From the NCBI GenBank assembly GCA_036362985.1, contig JAYGXS010000004.1, positions 47,768,377 to 47,832,376 of the forward strand: a stretch of DNA of 64,000 nucleotides, in the 5' to 3' direction. The stretch is from Ligula intestinalis. Taxonomy: Eukaryota > Platyhelminthes > Cestoda > Diphyllobothriidea > Diphyllobothriidae. The notes under the pieces were generated by a model, which was not told the DNA's origin, did no database searches, and saw only the letters and a program-made list of their open reading frames with translations. A program made the translations under genes and the position numbers. Positions 44,901-51,575 of the stretch are shown here, piece after piece. Within the stretch, counting starts at the first letter, position 1, and the number at the start of each line of letters is the position of its first letter.

Positions 44901-47534
44901 AAATAAAACGGCATAGACATGGACTTTACTCGCATTTAGTAGAGAAGACGTCTTACCTCATTATGTCGAAGTGGACGGTCGGAGTTGGTAGGAAAGACTT
45001 CATGTTCTTTCTGTTTGCCTTGATAGCGGATCCTAAATCCATGAAACGATCCGAACACACCTTCGGCAGAGAGGTAAGCTTCGGGACAGAAATCTCCACT
45101 AACAGCCTGAGTGAGATTGGGAGCAACGAGGTGTAAGGTTGCAGTCGTGTTCGTCACATTGACGAGGGAGACTTCAGGTCTGATTGTTGGTCGCCCAGGA
45201 TCAGTGCAGATGTTGTACTCCTGAGACCCTTTACCAGGACCGAGAATGTCACGAGTGCTAAGTAGGACAGTGTAGTTAGTGAATGGACTGAGGCCACCAA
45301 ACAGTGTTTCATTTGAGGATGCAGAAACATTCCGCGATTGTACAGGCTGGCCGCTAAAGATTTGTAGAAGTAAAGGGTTAGAAATCATGTGATAATTTTT
45401 TTTATTATGAGCTGATTTGCGCTTTTGGTAATTGGAATGGACGCACTGGGAAATAAGATTGTCCAGGCATAATCGATGGATATTGTTTTTTGTGATTGGC
45501 TTACCGGCTTCGCCGACAAATGCCGGTCTCCGATGCTGATAACAGCAAGATATCACTTGACATTCTAATTATGCTCCCGCGACCAACTAAAATCGAGATA
45601 TTTAAGTCAGCTTGAGGTCCTATATTTAAGTTATGGAGGTTGCTGGGAGTCGTTTTATCGCAGTTTCACAAAGTACTGTGAAAGTAAGGACACGTTTTAT
45701 CGCAGTGGTATCGAGCTTAAACATGCGCCTGAAATCTACACCATGCATCAAAATCCACATTTTTTGTCGCTAAATCGCAACACCTTAACGTAAGGGAGGG
45801 TAGTAACACCCATTTAAGTTTTTCGGGAAGCCTTAACCGAAAGAGGCGATAGCAGTAAACGATATTCTTTGAAGTCCGAGGTTTGCTTCACAGTAAAAAA
45901 GAAGTACAGGGCGTCAAAGAACGCTGTTATGAGAGGCTTTGTTCAGTATTCTTATGTTTGTGTACTCAGACAATTGGAACCTAGCCAAACATGAGCAATC
46001 GCCGACTATGCTGTTAACTGGGAGCAAAGGCAATAAAAATGGTAGGAAGTACATACACGATAGACTTTGCCGAAGTCTGATATCTGGTTGTCGAGGCTAC
46101 GCCGTCGGTAAACGACAGTGATTATGCGACTTGGTTGCATACTACTCTAGAGGTGAAGTATCTTACCAGTAAATCAGAAACAGAGGTTTGGGAAAATGAT
46201 GCAGGGTAGCACATACTACACACCGGATAAAGGTAGCGCAGGATTATTCAGAATAAATGCTCCTTTGGACGTACCGCAACACTTAAATCCAAATGCCTTG
46301 AAGTTAACTGGTGAAAGAGCCCAAAAAGTACGAACGGCTTACAACCCAAAGTAACATATTCAAAGATAGGTATTTGGACTTCATTTTTTGTCACATAACA
46401 ATATCGTAGGGCAGGAAGAAATTCACGACAAAGAAGAGAAACCGGAAGGGTCACTTCTGGCTTATTAATCATCACTAACCAGCACACACGACCCAAGTTT
46501 GGAGCACTTGGGAGTCGAGGCCAGACTATTTGGTTGTGGAGCATTTAAGTCTAACATTTGTTGGGTCACAAGTCTATTGTATAGTCACGTGTGGTCGGTA
46601 ATATTGGCTTGCAGGGGGTGCTGACAGATGACGGCAAAAAAGCCAGAAATGGCCATTTCCGTATTCTTTGTCCTCATCAGAAGTCTCTTCCTGCATGCCT
46701 TACTGGTAGCTGCTGTAACTGGTTACTGCCTGTAAGGGCTGTAGACTGAATCGCACGGTGCAACGGAACGAGCATGTACTGCAACCCGATAGATAGATAT
46801 CTGAATGACTGAAGTCTCTTCTGACTCCCGACCACCACAAGTTGAATGTAATAAACATCTTCTCGCTTATAGTCTTTGGAAAAAGCGGTGAATGACACAA
46901 ACATACTTTTGTAAAAACTAGCTATCCGAAAGTCTATATCACTGACAAAAGTGTGTTAAGTTTTAGGTGAAAACAACGTACCCTTTCAAAATACTAATTT
47001 CATGGACCTGAGTTGGAGCCGCATATTCCTCACCTAATCGTGAAATTCGTATTGCTGTCTCATTCACTTTTTCGATAACGATGGATTGAGGCAGAAGAGG
47101 CCAGTCTAAAAACTGAGCACATAGAAAAATAAAAATACCTAGGACTTTGATTTCCCTTTGGAAGGTGACAGTACTGTTGGCGAAATACACCGTGCAATTA
47201 TACACGCCAGAGACGTCTTGAGAGATGTTGCCAAAGGTAATAAGATTTTTTGTCAGAATATAATCCTTTGTGGTAACCTCGGTATTCAACACTCGAGTTT
47301 CATTTAAAGCTGGTCCAGACCAGACAGACTCCGCGTCATTTGGTAAAGAGTCGTTTGAACAGGGTAATGAGACAGTCGATCCAACCCTTGAATATACAAT
47401 ATTTTCTTCACGCCATTAGCCGACGATAAACAGGTTAACATACCTCCGTTTCCTGAGACAGGATCGACTGAAAGTGGGAGACTGGCACACAGAAGCCAAA
47501 ATTCGAAGAGATATAGCGTGATAAAAGCTGTCAT
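5088..47534 (-). CDS. Receptor-type protein tyrosine phosphatase (Ig + FN3 ectodomain, D1/D2), 24-exon gene model
   Basis: Transcribed right to left. Coding exons in order: 47534-47444, 47405-47139, 47105-46982, 46865-46704, 45353-44957, 40504-40277, 38437-38266, 38101-37908, 37804-37654, 36142-35999, 28113-27987, 27136-26941, 24319-24226, 23545-23472, 22671-22537, 20344-20210, 19418-19270, 13663-13528, 11080-10934, 9880-9790, 9596-9364, 7258-7056, 6203-6068, 5975-5088. All junctions are GT/AG and in phase, summing to 4,674 nt (1,557 aa). Layout by residue: signal peptide about 1-23; Ig 31-119; about four FN3 repeats to about 590; TM 661-686; D1 about 752-1030 with KNRY 774-777 and catalytic Cys946/Arg952; D2 about 1035-1262; tail 1263-1557. 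It should dephosphorylate tyrosines at the plasma membrane. D1 phrasing (KCDQYWP, YHYQYT) and the Asp replacing Cys in D2 point to the R5 group, although there is no carbonic anhydrase domain. Least certain are the exon 3/4 junction and exon 10. Confidence 0.88.
6068..6203 (-). CDS. RPTP exon 23: D2 pseudo-active site
   Basis: Completes the loop as VVDDCGGNRAG: the position of the catalytic Cys is Asp1216, while Arg1222 is retained. It continues [20 protein letters not shown]. Acceptor ACCACAG, donor TAT|GTGAGT. Confidence 0.92.
7056..7258 (-). CDS. RPTP exon 22: D2, degenerate WPD loop
   Basis: 67 residues plus two bases: [19 protein letters not shown] and AGGPTIVVD. The WPD Asp is Thr. GPTIVVD corresponds to GPTIVHDEYG of PTPRG D2. 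Acceptor CTTCTGAG was chosen by phase; donor GATGA|GTACGT. Confidence 0.88.
8696..9105. repeat. Dispersed repeat (copy 2) split by a LINE insertion
   Basis: 8696-8748 and 8909-9105 together align with the repeat at 731-990. The LINE at 8749-8908 interrupts it. It lies in the RPTP intron between exons 21 and 22. Confidence 0.55.
8749..8908 (+). mobile_element. 5'-truncated LINE copy with target-site duplication
   Basis: About 160 bp nearly identical to 574-729, the 3' end of the left-edge LINE (CTGTGGCTCAAGCCGGTCGA in both), ending in an (AC)n tail. It is flanked by a 16-bp direct repeat ACACCACTTGAACTTG at 8733-8748 and 8909-8924. A small duplication of GCAGTTCTCGGCC marks the 5' junction. 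This is a textbook dead-on-arrival LINE insertion. Confidence 0.88.
9364..9596 (-). CDS. RPTP exon 21: D2 core
   Basis: 77 residues with [34 protein letters not shown] and [10 protein letters not shown]. It matches D2 motifs (YINA, QQPL, DFWxMVW, WP). Acceptor ATTACCAG, donor AGT|GTAAGC. Confidence 0.93.
9790..9880 (-). CDS. RPTP exon 20: D2 start, KNRS
   Basis: 30 residues ending [13 protein letters not shown]. The KNRY Tyr is Ser here, which weakens phosphotyrosine binding in D2. Acceptor CTTTCAG, donor CCGA|GTAAGC. Confidence 0.9.
10180..10330 (+). repeat. SINE-body-like repeat fragment
   Basis: Contains GGTCGATGACTGGTCGG and, at the right, GGAAATGACAATCCCAGTCC then CCCTTGAG. This matches the body of the SINE family seen at 15545-15700 and 33885-34050. 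It is diverged and lies in an RPTP intron. Confidence 0.4.
10934..11080 (-). CDS. RPTP exon 19: end of D1 and D1-D2 linker
   Basis: 49 residues starting [14 protein letters not shown] (the QTExQYxFIHDAL Q-loop) and ending [10 protein letters not shown], equivalent to the LxxEF start of D2. Acceptor CATTTAG, donor GAG|GTAAGT. Confidence 0.94.
12190..12340 (+). mobile_element. Penelope-like element fragment (GIY-YIG region)
   Basis: Reads [19 protein letters not shown] in the + frame near 12230-12290. This corresponds to the GIxYxIxCxCGxxNYVGxTGR start of the GIY-YIG endonuclease domain of Penelope-like retroelements. It is decayed, with a stop soon after. It lies in the RPTP intron between exons 18 and 19. 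Confidence 0.55.
13528..13663 (-). CDS. RPTP exon 18: D1 catalytic P-loop and Q-loop start
   Basis: Together with exon 17 this gives [12 protein letters not shown], the full PTP signature, then [21 protein letters not shown], which is close to the PTPRG/Z form VNVLGFLKHIRTQR. Acceptor AACCCAG, donor GAA|GTGAGT. The preceding intron is about 5.6 kb and carries the mariner-like and several SINE-like elements. Confidence 0.96.
14178..14570. mobile_element. Non-autonomous Tc1/mariner-like element (MITE)
   Basis: 393 bp bounded by inverted repeats beginning CAGGGTGTCCCAAAAA at the left and the reverse complement TTTTTTGGGACACCCTG at the right. A TA dinucleotide follows on each side (14176-14177 and 14571-14572), the target duplication of the Tc1/mariner superfamily. 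The interior has no transposase frame. It lies in the large RPTP intron between exons 17 and 18. Confidence 0.85.
15545..15700 (-). repeat. tRNA-headed SINE
   Basis: On the minus strand the head has A box TGGCTCAATGGTTAGA and B box GTTCGAGACTCGA. A body follows with GGGTAATAACCCTGAAATGG then AAATTCCAGTCTCCCTTGTC. The head and body order is shared with 33885-34050. Confidence 0.65.
15822..15950. repeat. Inverted pair of SINE-body repeats
   Basis: Left arm TGCCGACAACGACAAGGGAG ... CACTTCTAGC and right arm GCTAGAAATGGCCATTCCAG ... TTACCGGCAA are inverted copies of the same SINE body around a spacer near 15880-15900. Transcribed RNA could fold into a hairpin of about 50 bp with mismatches. Confidence 0.5.
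16540..16650 (-). repeat. SINE-body-like repeat
   Basis: Minus strand reads GACGACGAATAATAAGCCAG then CTAGTCTCCTGTGTCTTTGT, matching the shared SINE body. No head is seen. Confidence 0.45.
17100..17290 (+). mobile_element. Penelope-like element fragment (GIY-YIG region)
   Basis: Encodes [19 protein letters not shown] in the + frame. YVGETGR is the core of the GIY-YIG nuclease domain of Penelope-like elements. The rest of the domain has diverged. It lies in the RPTP intron between exons 17 and 18. Confidence 0.6.
19270..19418 (-). CDS. RPTP exon 17: D1, variant WPD loop and start of P-loop
   Basis: Reads [20 protein letters not shown] and, at the end, GPITVHC plus two bases of Ser. The general-acid loop is WRD instead of WPD (codons TGG CGT GAC): Asp914 is kept and Pro is Arg913. 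The last Cys is the nucleophile Cys946. Acceptor CATTTTAG, donor GCAG|GTAATA. Confidence 0.95.
20210..20344 (-). CDS. RPTP exon 16: D1, KCDQYWP motif
   Basis: 45 residues beginning [20 protein letters not shown], then [13 protein letters not shown]. The KCDQYWP and ACYxxRxF phrasing is closest to PTPRG/Ptp99A. Acceptor TTCTTGCAG; donor AAG|GTGCTT is weaker than the others but is in phase. Confidence 0.93.
20640..21560 (-). pseudogene. Decayed non-LTR retrotransposon (RT to C-terminus)
   Basis: On the minus strand, frame-shifted segments read in order: [12 protein letters not shown] and [20 protein letters not shown] (RT catalytic YADD, about 21450-21410), then [18 protein letters not shown], then a 139-residue open frame (21054-20635) with [15 protein letters not shown], the knuckle [18 protein letters not shown] and [15 protein letters not shown]. 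It is the same general family as the left-edge LINE but clearly diverged. It sits in the RPTP intron between exons 15 and 16, in the same strand orientation as the gene. Confidence 0.82.
22537..22671 (-). CDS. RPTP exon 15: D1, QGP and DFWxMIW motifs
   Basis: 45 residues: [39 protein letters not shown] and FVERGK. This matches PTP motifs 3-5. Acceptor CTTTAG, donor AAA|GTAAGT. Confidence 0.96.
23472..23545 (-). CDS. RPTP exon 14: D1, DYINANY motif
   Basis: 74 nt encoding [20 protein letters not shown] and NYVD, the PTP motif 2. Acceptor CTTCACAG with a strong pyrimidine tract, donor GAC|GTAAGA. Confidence 0.96.
24226..24319 (-). CDS. RPTP exon 13: D1 start with KNRY motif
   Basis: Encodes 31 residues ending [15 protein letters not shown] is the phosphotyrosine-recognition loop of an active PTP domain. 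Ends one base into the Tyr codon completed by exon 14 (Y-DHTRV). Acceptor CTCTAG, donor GCCT|GTAAGT. Confidence 0.95.
25000..25271. repeat. Local duplication, copy A
   Basis: Aligns over about 260 bp with 25366-25634. Shared stretches include AGCCGATTGATTT, CACCTCTGCGGGG, GTTGAATATCAC and AATAAGACCG. Lies in the RPTP intron between exons 12 and 13. Confidence 0.75.
25366..25634. repeat. Local duplication, copy B
   Basis: Second copy of the repeat at 25000-25271, in direct orientation, about 370 bp away. By eye the copies differ at roughly one base in five, so the duplication is not recent. Confidence 0.75.
26941..27136 (-). CDS. RPTP exon 12: juxtamembrane wedge region
   Basis: Follows the TM helix with [15 protein letters not shown] and ends in [20 protein letters not shown] and GYQAEFE. 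The motif PIPxxDLxxHVxxLHADxxxGFxxEFE is the classic juxtamembrane segment of receptor PTPs. Acceptor TCTTAG, donor GAG|GTTTGT. Confidence 0.93.
27987..28113 (-). CDS. RPTP exon 11: transmembrane helix
   Basis: Encodes [16 protein letters not shown], then [20 protein letters not shown] and FSFLYW: a single hydrophobic helix (residues 661-686) preceded by acidic residues. Acceptor TTTTTTTAG, donor CTG|GTGAGT. Confidence 0.92.
33004..33559. mobile_element. Foldback/MITE-like element with long inverted repeats
   Basis: About 556 bp. The left end GCTTATGTAGCCCCACTCAT (33004-33023) is the reverse complement, with one mismatch, of the right end ATGAGTGGGGCTATATAAGC (33540-33559). Similarity continues inward through TTTTCCTGCGAAAACGG with GCAGGACGAAATGC, and GGGTGGGGAATTA with TATTTCCCCACCCC, so each arm is about 90-115 bp. 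A GC-rich perfect palindrome GCGGCGC-GAA-GCGCCGC sits near the centre (33340-33356). The + strand open frame inside is incidental. No clear target duplication was seen. Confidence 0.75.
33885..34050 (-). repeat. tRNA-headed SINE
   Basis: The minus strand gives the head with TAGCTTGTGACTCAATA and B-box-like GGATTCGAGTCCCGC, then the body with GACTGATGACGACCATCAAT and GAAGTGACAATTCCAGCCTC. Same order as the copy at 15545-15700. Confidence 0.6.
34843..34951 (-). other. Possible cassette or false exon near RPTP stalk
   Basis: Bounded by ATCCACAG and CCCAG|GTGTAAG and open in the frame set by exon 10 ([20 protein letters not shown]). Its 109 nt would shift the frame into the transmembrane exon, which then hits a stop. 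So it is either a chance open frame, a truncating alternative exon, or needs another unseen exon. Confidence 0.25.
35999..36142 (-). CDS. RPTP exon 10: ectodomain stalk
   Basis: Enters with two bases and exits with one, so it links exon 9 directly to the transmembrane exon without breaking frame. It encodes 48 residues including [20 protein letters not shown] and ends in HIKVYPESA. There is no recognised domain. Acceptor GTAACAG, donor GCAG|GTACCT. The assignment rests on phase fit and open frame only. Confidence 0.6.
37654..37804 (-). CDS. RPTP exon 9: FN3-4, second half, Cys-rich
   Basis: Starts [20 protein letters not shown] and continues with [12 protein letters not shown], so it carries several cysteines and N-linked sequons. 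Acceptor TACCTAG, donor AAG|GTAGGT, trailing one base. Confidence 0.8.
37908..38101 (-). CDS. RPTP exon 8: FN3-4, first half
   Basis: Reads [20 protein letters not shown], an FN3 N-terminal half with the conserved Trp, then [12 protein letters not shown]. The nearer acceptor CCACAG|CTC at 38084 is out of phase with exon 7, so I chose TTTGTAG at 38102. Donor CTG|GTAAGT. Confidence 0.88.
38163..38210. repeat. (GAA)n microsatellite, (TTC)n in the RPTP transcript
   Basis: About 13 perfect GAA repeats on + lie in the 164-nt intron between RPTP exons 7 and 8. In transcript sense it is a (UUC)n pyrimidine tract between the donor at 38265 and the acceptor at 38102. Confidence 0.9.
38266..38437 (-). 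CDS. RPTP exon 7: end of FN3-3
   Basis: Encodes [20 protein letters not shown] followed by the FN3 pattern [18 protein letters not shown]. Ends CTGC|GTAAGT, one base into a codon. It joins exon 8 with the acceptor TTTGTAG|CC. Confidence 0.9.
38580..38606. repeat. (ATC)n microsatellite
   Basis: About eight ATC triplets in the RPTP intron upstream of exon 7. Confidence 0.85.
38803..38830. repeat. (CT)n microsatellite
   Basis: About eleven CT dinucleotides in an RPTP intron. Confidence 0.85.
40277..40504 (-). CDS. RPTP exon 6: end of FN3-2 and start of FN3-3
   Basis: Phase 0 at both ends, 76 residues. [19 protein letters not shown] closes one FN3 repeat and [19 protein letters not shown] plus LTAEWHSP opens the next, with the conserved Trp. 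Acceptor TATTTCAG, donor AAG|GTAATG. Confidence 0.93.
40505..44956. other. RPTP intron between exons 5 and 6
   Basis: 4.45 kb with no exon recognised. It holds SINE-body-like pieces near 40632-40690 and 43150-43225. A stretch near 41847-41870 (AGAATCTCGGTTAACATTT) also occurs, slightly changed, at about 1033-1055 and so marks another dispersed repeat. Confidence 0.5.
43150..43225 (-). repeat. SINE-body-like repeat
   Basis: Minus strand reads GACCGGCTGATAACGGCTAC and AAATGACCATCCCAGTCTCC, the shared SINE body. Confidence 0.5.
44957..45353 (-). CDS. RPTP exon 5: end of FN3-1 and most of FN3-2
   Basis: Encodes 132 residues. [20 protein letters not shown] is the typical FN3 C-terminal strand pattern (LxPxTxYxVxL). 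[20 protein letters not shown] starts the next repeat. Several N-glycosylation sequons are present. Acceptor CTTTAG, donor GAG|GTAAGA. Confidence 0.9.
46425..46500 (-). repeat. SINE-body-like repeat
   Basis: Minus strand reads GATGATTAATAAGCCAGAAG then TGACCCTTCCGGTTTCTC, the shared SINE body. A short + strand copy (GATGACGGC, AGCCAGAAATGGCCATTTCC) lies at about 46627-46672. Confidence 0.5.
46704..46865 (-). CDS. RPTP exon 4: middle of first FN3 repeat
   Basis: Reads [14 protein letters not shown] at the start and [19 protein letters not shown] at the end. Its frame is fixed by the downstream junction (CA|C codon) to exon 5. The acceptor (ACTATAAG|C) is weak and was chosen because it keeps phase with exon 3. 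The 3' boundary is CCA|GTAAGG. Confidence 0.65.
46982..47105 (-). CDS. RPTP exon 3: start of first FN3 repeat
   Basis: Begins [20 protein letters not shown], the A and B strands of an FN3 fold. I used donor AAAGG|GTACGT. A stronger-looking donor TTAG|GTGAGG lies upstream inside the exon (about 47031) and would be in phase with an alternative start of exon 4 at AAAAG|TATG, so the boundary is ambiguous. Confidence 0.65.
47139..47405 (-). CDS. RPTP exon 2: immunoglobulin domain
   Basis: Encodes residues 31-119, one Ig-like domain. The B strand reads VGSTVSLPC and the F strand DVSGVYNC, giving the canonical Cys pair and the DxGxYxC motif. The frame joins exon 1 through the acceptor GCGTGAAG|AA. 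An alternative AG 19 nt downstream would break the frame. The donor CTAG|GTATTT opens a 33-nt intron. Confidence 0.85.
47444..47534 (-). CDS. RPTP exon 1: start codon and signal peptide
   Basis: ATG at 47532-47534. The first 30 residues begin [20 protein letters not shown], a hydrophobic core typical of a secretory signal peptide, with likely cleavage around residues 20-25. The donor is GGAG|GTATGT. The following intron is only 38 nt. The 5' UTR was not delimited. Confidence 0.82.
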
Positions 47535-49202
47535 GTTATCCTGATGGAGGGTGGTTTCAACATGTTCCTCAATTATGTCGGGATAGTCATTTTTTTGAGG
47601 GTGTTCTGAAGTGCGAAGGGTAAATGACAAGCGGTGATTTATTGAAAGTTCAAGACGCAACTGTCCGACACCAGTTAGCATTAAACTGTTTTGCCAACTT
47701 ATACAGGCAGCGTCAATCAGCATACAAATTACAACCCGGAAAAATTACTGAGAAGGGCGTTATTTTCTGTCTGGAAGATGCATGCCGTATAGATACTACG
47801 ACATGTTCAAAGTAATCCCCTAATACACATCGGCACTAATCATGCTTCGAAAACTACTTGAAGAATAATTACTTTATAATAGTGTCGCATCAAAAATGCT
47901 AAGTGCGTAATAGGTTTGTAGCGTCAGACTTCATTTTGTAACGAGCGAAGAAACTGAATGATTGCTTAAGTACACCAAGGTCATCACTTTTGGCGCGGAC
48001 GCAGGATGGAGATGCAGTGATCGAGTGTCAGAGAAGAAACCGGTGCCCTTTCCCCTCACAGCCGCTGACCCCCTTCCCGCCGCCGTCGTCAATCGTATCG
48101 CAGTCCCACATACAATGTCAGCACTCCCGTCTCGCCCCTGCAGTCGCCCACAGCACTGTATTCCCCACCGGTATCTGATCAGACATAAGAGAACACATTC
48201 AACTCCAGATGGGACTTGTATCTATGTAACGCCGTTCCCTATCCCCATATTATTTTCTTACTCTGTACGTATTCTTTATTACTAGTAGATTCCTTTCCAT
48301 ATATTTGCGTTTCCTTCTACTCCGGCCTTGATATTTGTGTGCTTGGGTGATGCTTATCAATCCAGCTCCGAGTTTCCACTGCAGAGCCATCTTCAGGTCT
48401 CTTATCCTTTAGGTGTGTGCCAATCTGAACATCCCTGGCACGCTACAATTTATCCAAGCAAAGTTGCCAGGTGAGGCGAAGTATTTTCAAAATATTGTGG
48501 CGACCAACGTAAAAACGTCCAGTTGAATGTGTAGGCATTTTCGGATCACGTGAGCTTAAAACTAAATTAGCTTTCAAAAAAAGGTTTACAGTATCTTCGA
48601 AAACATAAATTGGTAAATAAAACTAATGACGAGTGCGGAACTGGTAAATACTGTACTAAAGCCAACTACAGGTGAGCAGACTTAATCCAATTATGACTGT
48701 ACTGTCATAACAGGTTGCATGATGAACATCGCTGGACTCCAAATATTTTTGGATTAAATGCGGGGTTTTTTTCAAAGTTTATTAGAAATGCAGTAATTGA
48801 AGGTTGCTAATTTTTTCCGTAAGATCCTAAAAGCCAAGCTTCGCAAGTATAAATAAGGAATGCTGCCTCGAAATCCATACACACTATTTATCAAGTTGAT
48901 TGACACATGCAAACGTGCTCGATCTAATAGGAAAAAAACTAGCCTCAGATCAATGCATATCAAAATTAGCAATGGCCCGGTTTCAGCAGAATGCACGAAG
49001 CCGGACTAAGTGCAATTGTTTGAATCGACACGCCTTTTCACTTCCAATGCGATCCAAGATAGCTTTTGCATGTCCGCCTGTCTGTGTAGATGATCCGCAC
49101 CCTCTCATGTTTCATGTTTCATCAATAGAGGGTGGGGAACGGATGCATGGAAGCCCCTTCTTTGCAGCCACCGGACATATGGGAGTTTTCAGTTGATACC
49201 AA
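47535..49202. other. Region upstream of the RPTP start codon
   Basis: Should contain the RPTP 5' UTR and promoter, but no core promoter element could be assigned. Open frames on + at 47962-48285 show no domain. A PLE-associated-looking motif (reverse complement of CCATCTTCAG at 48387-48396) is present. Confidence 0.4.
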
Positions 49203-49880
49203 TTCCCCGCCAAGGCAGGGGCACTCCCTTGAACGGTACAGATCACTGTTCGAATGAGGCATCATATTTCTTCTTGAACCCGACAACTATGTCGGCAGCA
49301 ACAATGTCTGGGGGAAGATTGTTCCATGTATTCACGGTGCACCTTGAGAGTCAGTAGATTTGCAAGAGGCCATCTGTTCTTTGCAATATAAGGTTGAAGC
49401 AGTGTCCGTGCATAGGCATATCAAAGGCCAGTTTGAAGTACTGTGCTATTTCTGGGATGTCGCAGCAAATGATCATTTTGAAATCATGATTTGGTCGCCT
49501 CTAGAGCGTAGAAATTCGATGGTGAACAGTTCCAGTGCTTTAAAACGCTCCGGATATGTCAGCCTCCTCACTTCTGGCGCCATTGTTGACCCCAGGCTTG
49601 GCACATGCTCGATATCGGTCATCTCGCCTTTCGTACACGGGAACCAAGCTGTCGATTCATATTCCATGATCGGGCGCATGAATGTGACCATAAGCTTACG
49701 GAATAACTGCATGGACCAGGACGTGAAAACTCTCGTGAACAACCAAAGTAGCGCCAGGCCCTTGCTTCTCGCCAGGGTTTATTGTTCTCGGGTTTTGAGG
49801 TCGTCTTCAATGATAACGCGCAGATCACGAGAACTCTTAACAGCGGCCAGTGTCATGTTGCCCATTGTTTAGGGTGGGTG
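49203..49880 (-). pseudogene. LINE 3' end (post-RT C-terminal region), decayed
   Basis: Minus-strand segments read FMRPIMEYESTAWFPCTKGE, RLTYPERFKALELFTIEFLR and, nearer the end, VNTWNNLPPDIVAADIV. This is the LVRPxLEYA ... LERVQRRAT ... LP-xYExRLxxLxLFxLxxRRxRGDLI ... WNxLP pattern of RTE/CR1-like LINEs. Stops and frameshifts are present. Confidence 0.75.
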
Positions 49881-49949
49881 GTCCCGGTTTCTCCCAGTTT
49901 TCAGCAAGTGTGATTAGTTTACGTTGCAAAATTTAAAAGAGCTTGCGTA

Positions 49950-50740
49950 CGTTACCCGAGATTCCAGTTGATCTCATGGAGCCAGCTGACTAGGTCCAAT
50001 GGTTCTTAAGATCGCATCTTTTTGATCGTGTAGTTTGGCGTCTGATTTAGGGGTAGTTATCCAAGTTTGAGAACCGAGCGAGTCGAGCTTTTTCACAGAG
50101 TTGCAGGGCTGGTGTGGAGATCTAGTCCTTCCTCGGTGCAACCTGTTGTCGCAAGTCCGAATTCATCGCACAAAGTAGTGCTTCTGTCAAGTTTGGCAAC
50201 TGAGTATTTGGCGAAGTTTGTTTATCGACGCTATGTGCTGGTTTGACGCGAACAGCGAATTGATCTCTGATCCGTGCGGGGATACTTTCGTTGAACGCTA
50301 CACGGGCTTCTGGATTTCGCAGTGCCATAACGTTGAGGTATTTGGGGCGCAGTATCTTAAAGTGATTCGACAATCGGAGCATACAACGGGCATGGACAAG
50401 TACATGATCTGATCCAAATTTTGTACCTCCAAAGGATCGTCTGTGGGACACGAAGATGGCCCACCTCGAGCGTACTAAAATAAAGACTATGGGGTTTGAC
50501 GTGCAGCCATAGCTTGGACAATATGTTTGCACCTGCCGATGAGGGGTGTGTTGGATACGAGTGTGTTTAACGACGAGAAAATTATTGTCAGCCATTTTCC
50601 TCTATAGTTCTATGTTGTCGCGATGTTGGCCCAGTCCGTATTTTCCGATGATGGGTCTCGGTCTCATCGCTCGGGCCACTCCTGGCATCCCAGTATCCAG
50701 CAGCGAAGAGCAAGTCTGTATGGGTTCATCCTGATAACTT
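49950..50740 (-). pseudogene. LINE endonuclease (EEP) domain fragment
   Basis: The minus frame 50595-50122 reads HTRIQHTPHRQVQTYCPS, FILVRSRWAIFVSHRRSF and GSDHVLVHARCMLRL. This is the C-terminal half of the apurinic-like endonuclease domain (xxTWxxPDGxxxxQIDYILVxxRW ... SDHxLV). The Asp/His of SDH is intact, and the QIDYI position reads PIVFI. A linker with in-frame stops follows to about 49950. The RT between here and 49880 is missing, so this is an internally deleted copy or two separate fragments. Confidence 0.75.
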
Positions 50741-50954
50741 AAGCTGGAATGTGTTCATTAAACTCAGTCCTTACTCCTTCACCTGCTTGCAATGGTGGGA
50801 AGAAAAAGGCAACCACACAGATAACTGCTATGGTGCTTTCGAAGCGGGCTGCGGCATTCCGAACTGCAATAGGCGAGGTAACTGACATGAAATTTTATAA
50901 TAAATCGCTTATCCTCCATAGGATCAAGGGCGAGCGCGTGTTAGCTGACTCTTG

Positions 50955-51575
50955 GCTCTGGGAGGTGTTCACTGACCCTTGGCGAGGTCGCTAAGGTACA
51001 TCTTTTTTCAATATCACATATCCCTCACTGGACCAACTGCGAGCACCTACAGGTTTGGAGGTGTTCGCTGACCCTTGGCGAGGTCACTGAGATGCATCAA
51101 TTTACAATATCACTTATCCCCCACTGGACCAACTGCGAGCACGTGTAGGTTGGGGAGGGGGGTTAGGTGACCCTTGGCAAGGTTACTGAAGTGCATCTTT
51201 AAATAATACCACTAATCCCCCACTGGACCAATGGCGAGCACCCGTATGTTGAGGATTTGTTCGCTGACCCTTGGCGAGGTCACTGAAGTGCATCTTTTAA
51301 CAATATCACTAACCCCCGACTGGACCAACGGGGAGCACGTTGAAGTTGGGAGTTTTTCGCTGACCCTTGGCGAGGACACTGAAGTGACCTTTGATTAACT
51401 AGGTGCAATTGGTGTAAATTGGTGGTGCATCTTTTAGCAATATGATTCACCCCCCACTGGACCAACGGGGAGCACGCGGAAGTTGGGGAGTTGTTCGCTG
51501 ACCCTTGGCGATGTCACTGAAGTGCCCCTTTGATTAAATTGGTGCAATCGGTGTAAATCGGTGCGTGGACCAACT
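50955..51575. repeat. Tandem repeat, about six units of 95-137 bp
   Basis: Each unit contains TTCGCTGACCCTTGGCGAGG, an AATATCACT(A/T)A(T/C)CCCC core and CACTGGACCAACNGCGAGCA. Units begin at about 50961, 51057, 51152, 51246, 51347 and 51484. The last two carry an extra ~40 bp with GGTGCAATTGGTGTAAATTGG. It lies just upstream (in minus sense) of the LINE endonuclease fragment, so it may be a LINE 5' UTR tandem array. Confidence 0.85.

Noticed and set aside
50955..51575. CRISPR-like array
   Set aside because: The repeat units run head to tail without unique spacers, and the context is eukaryotic.
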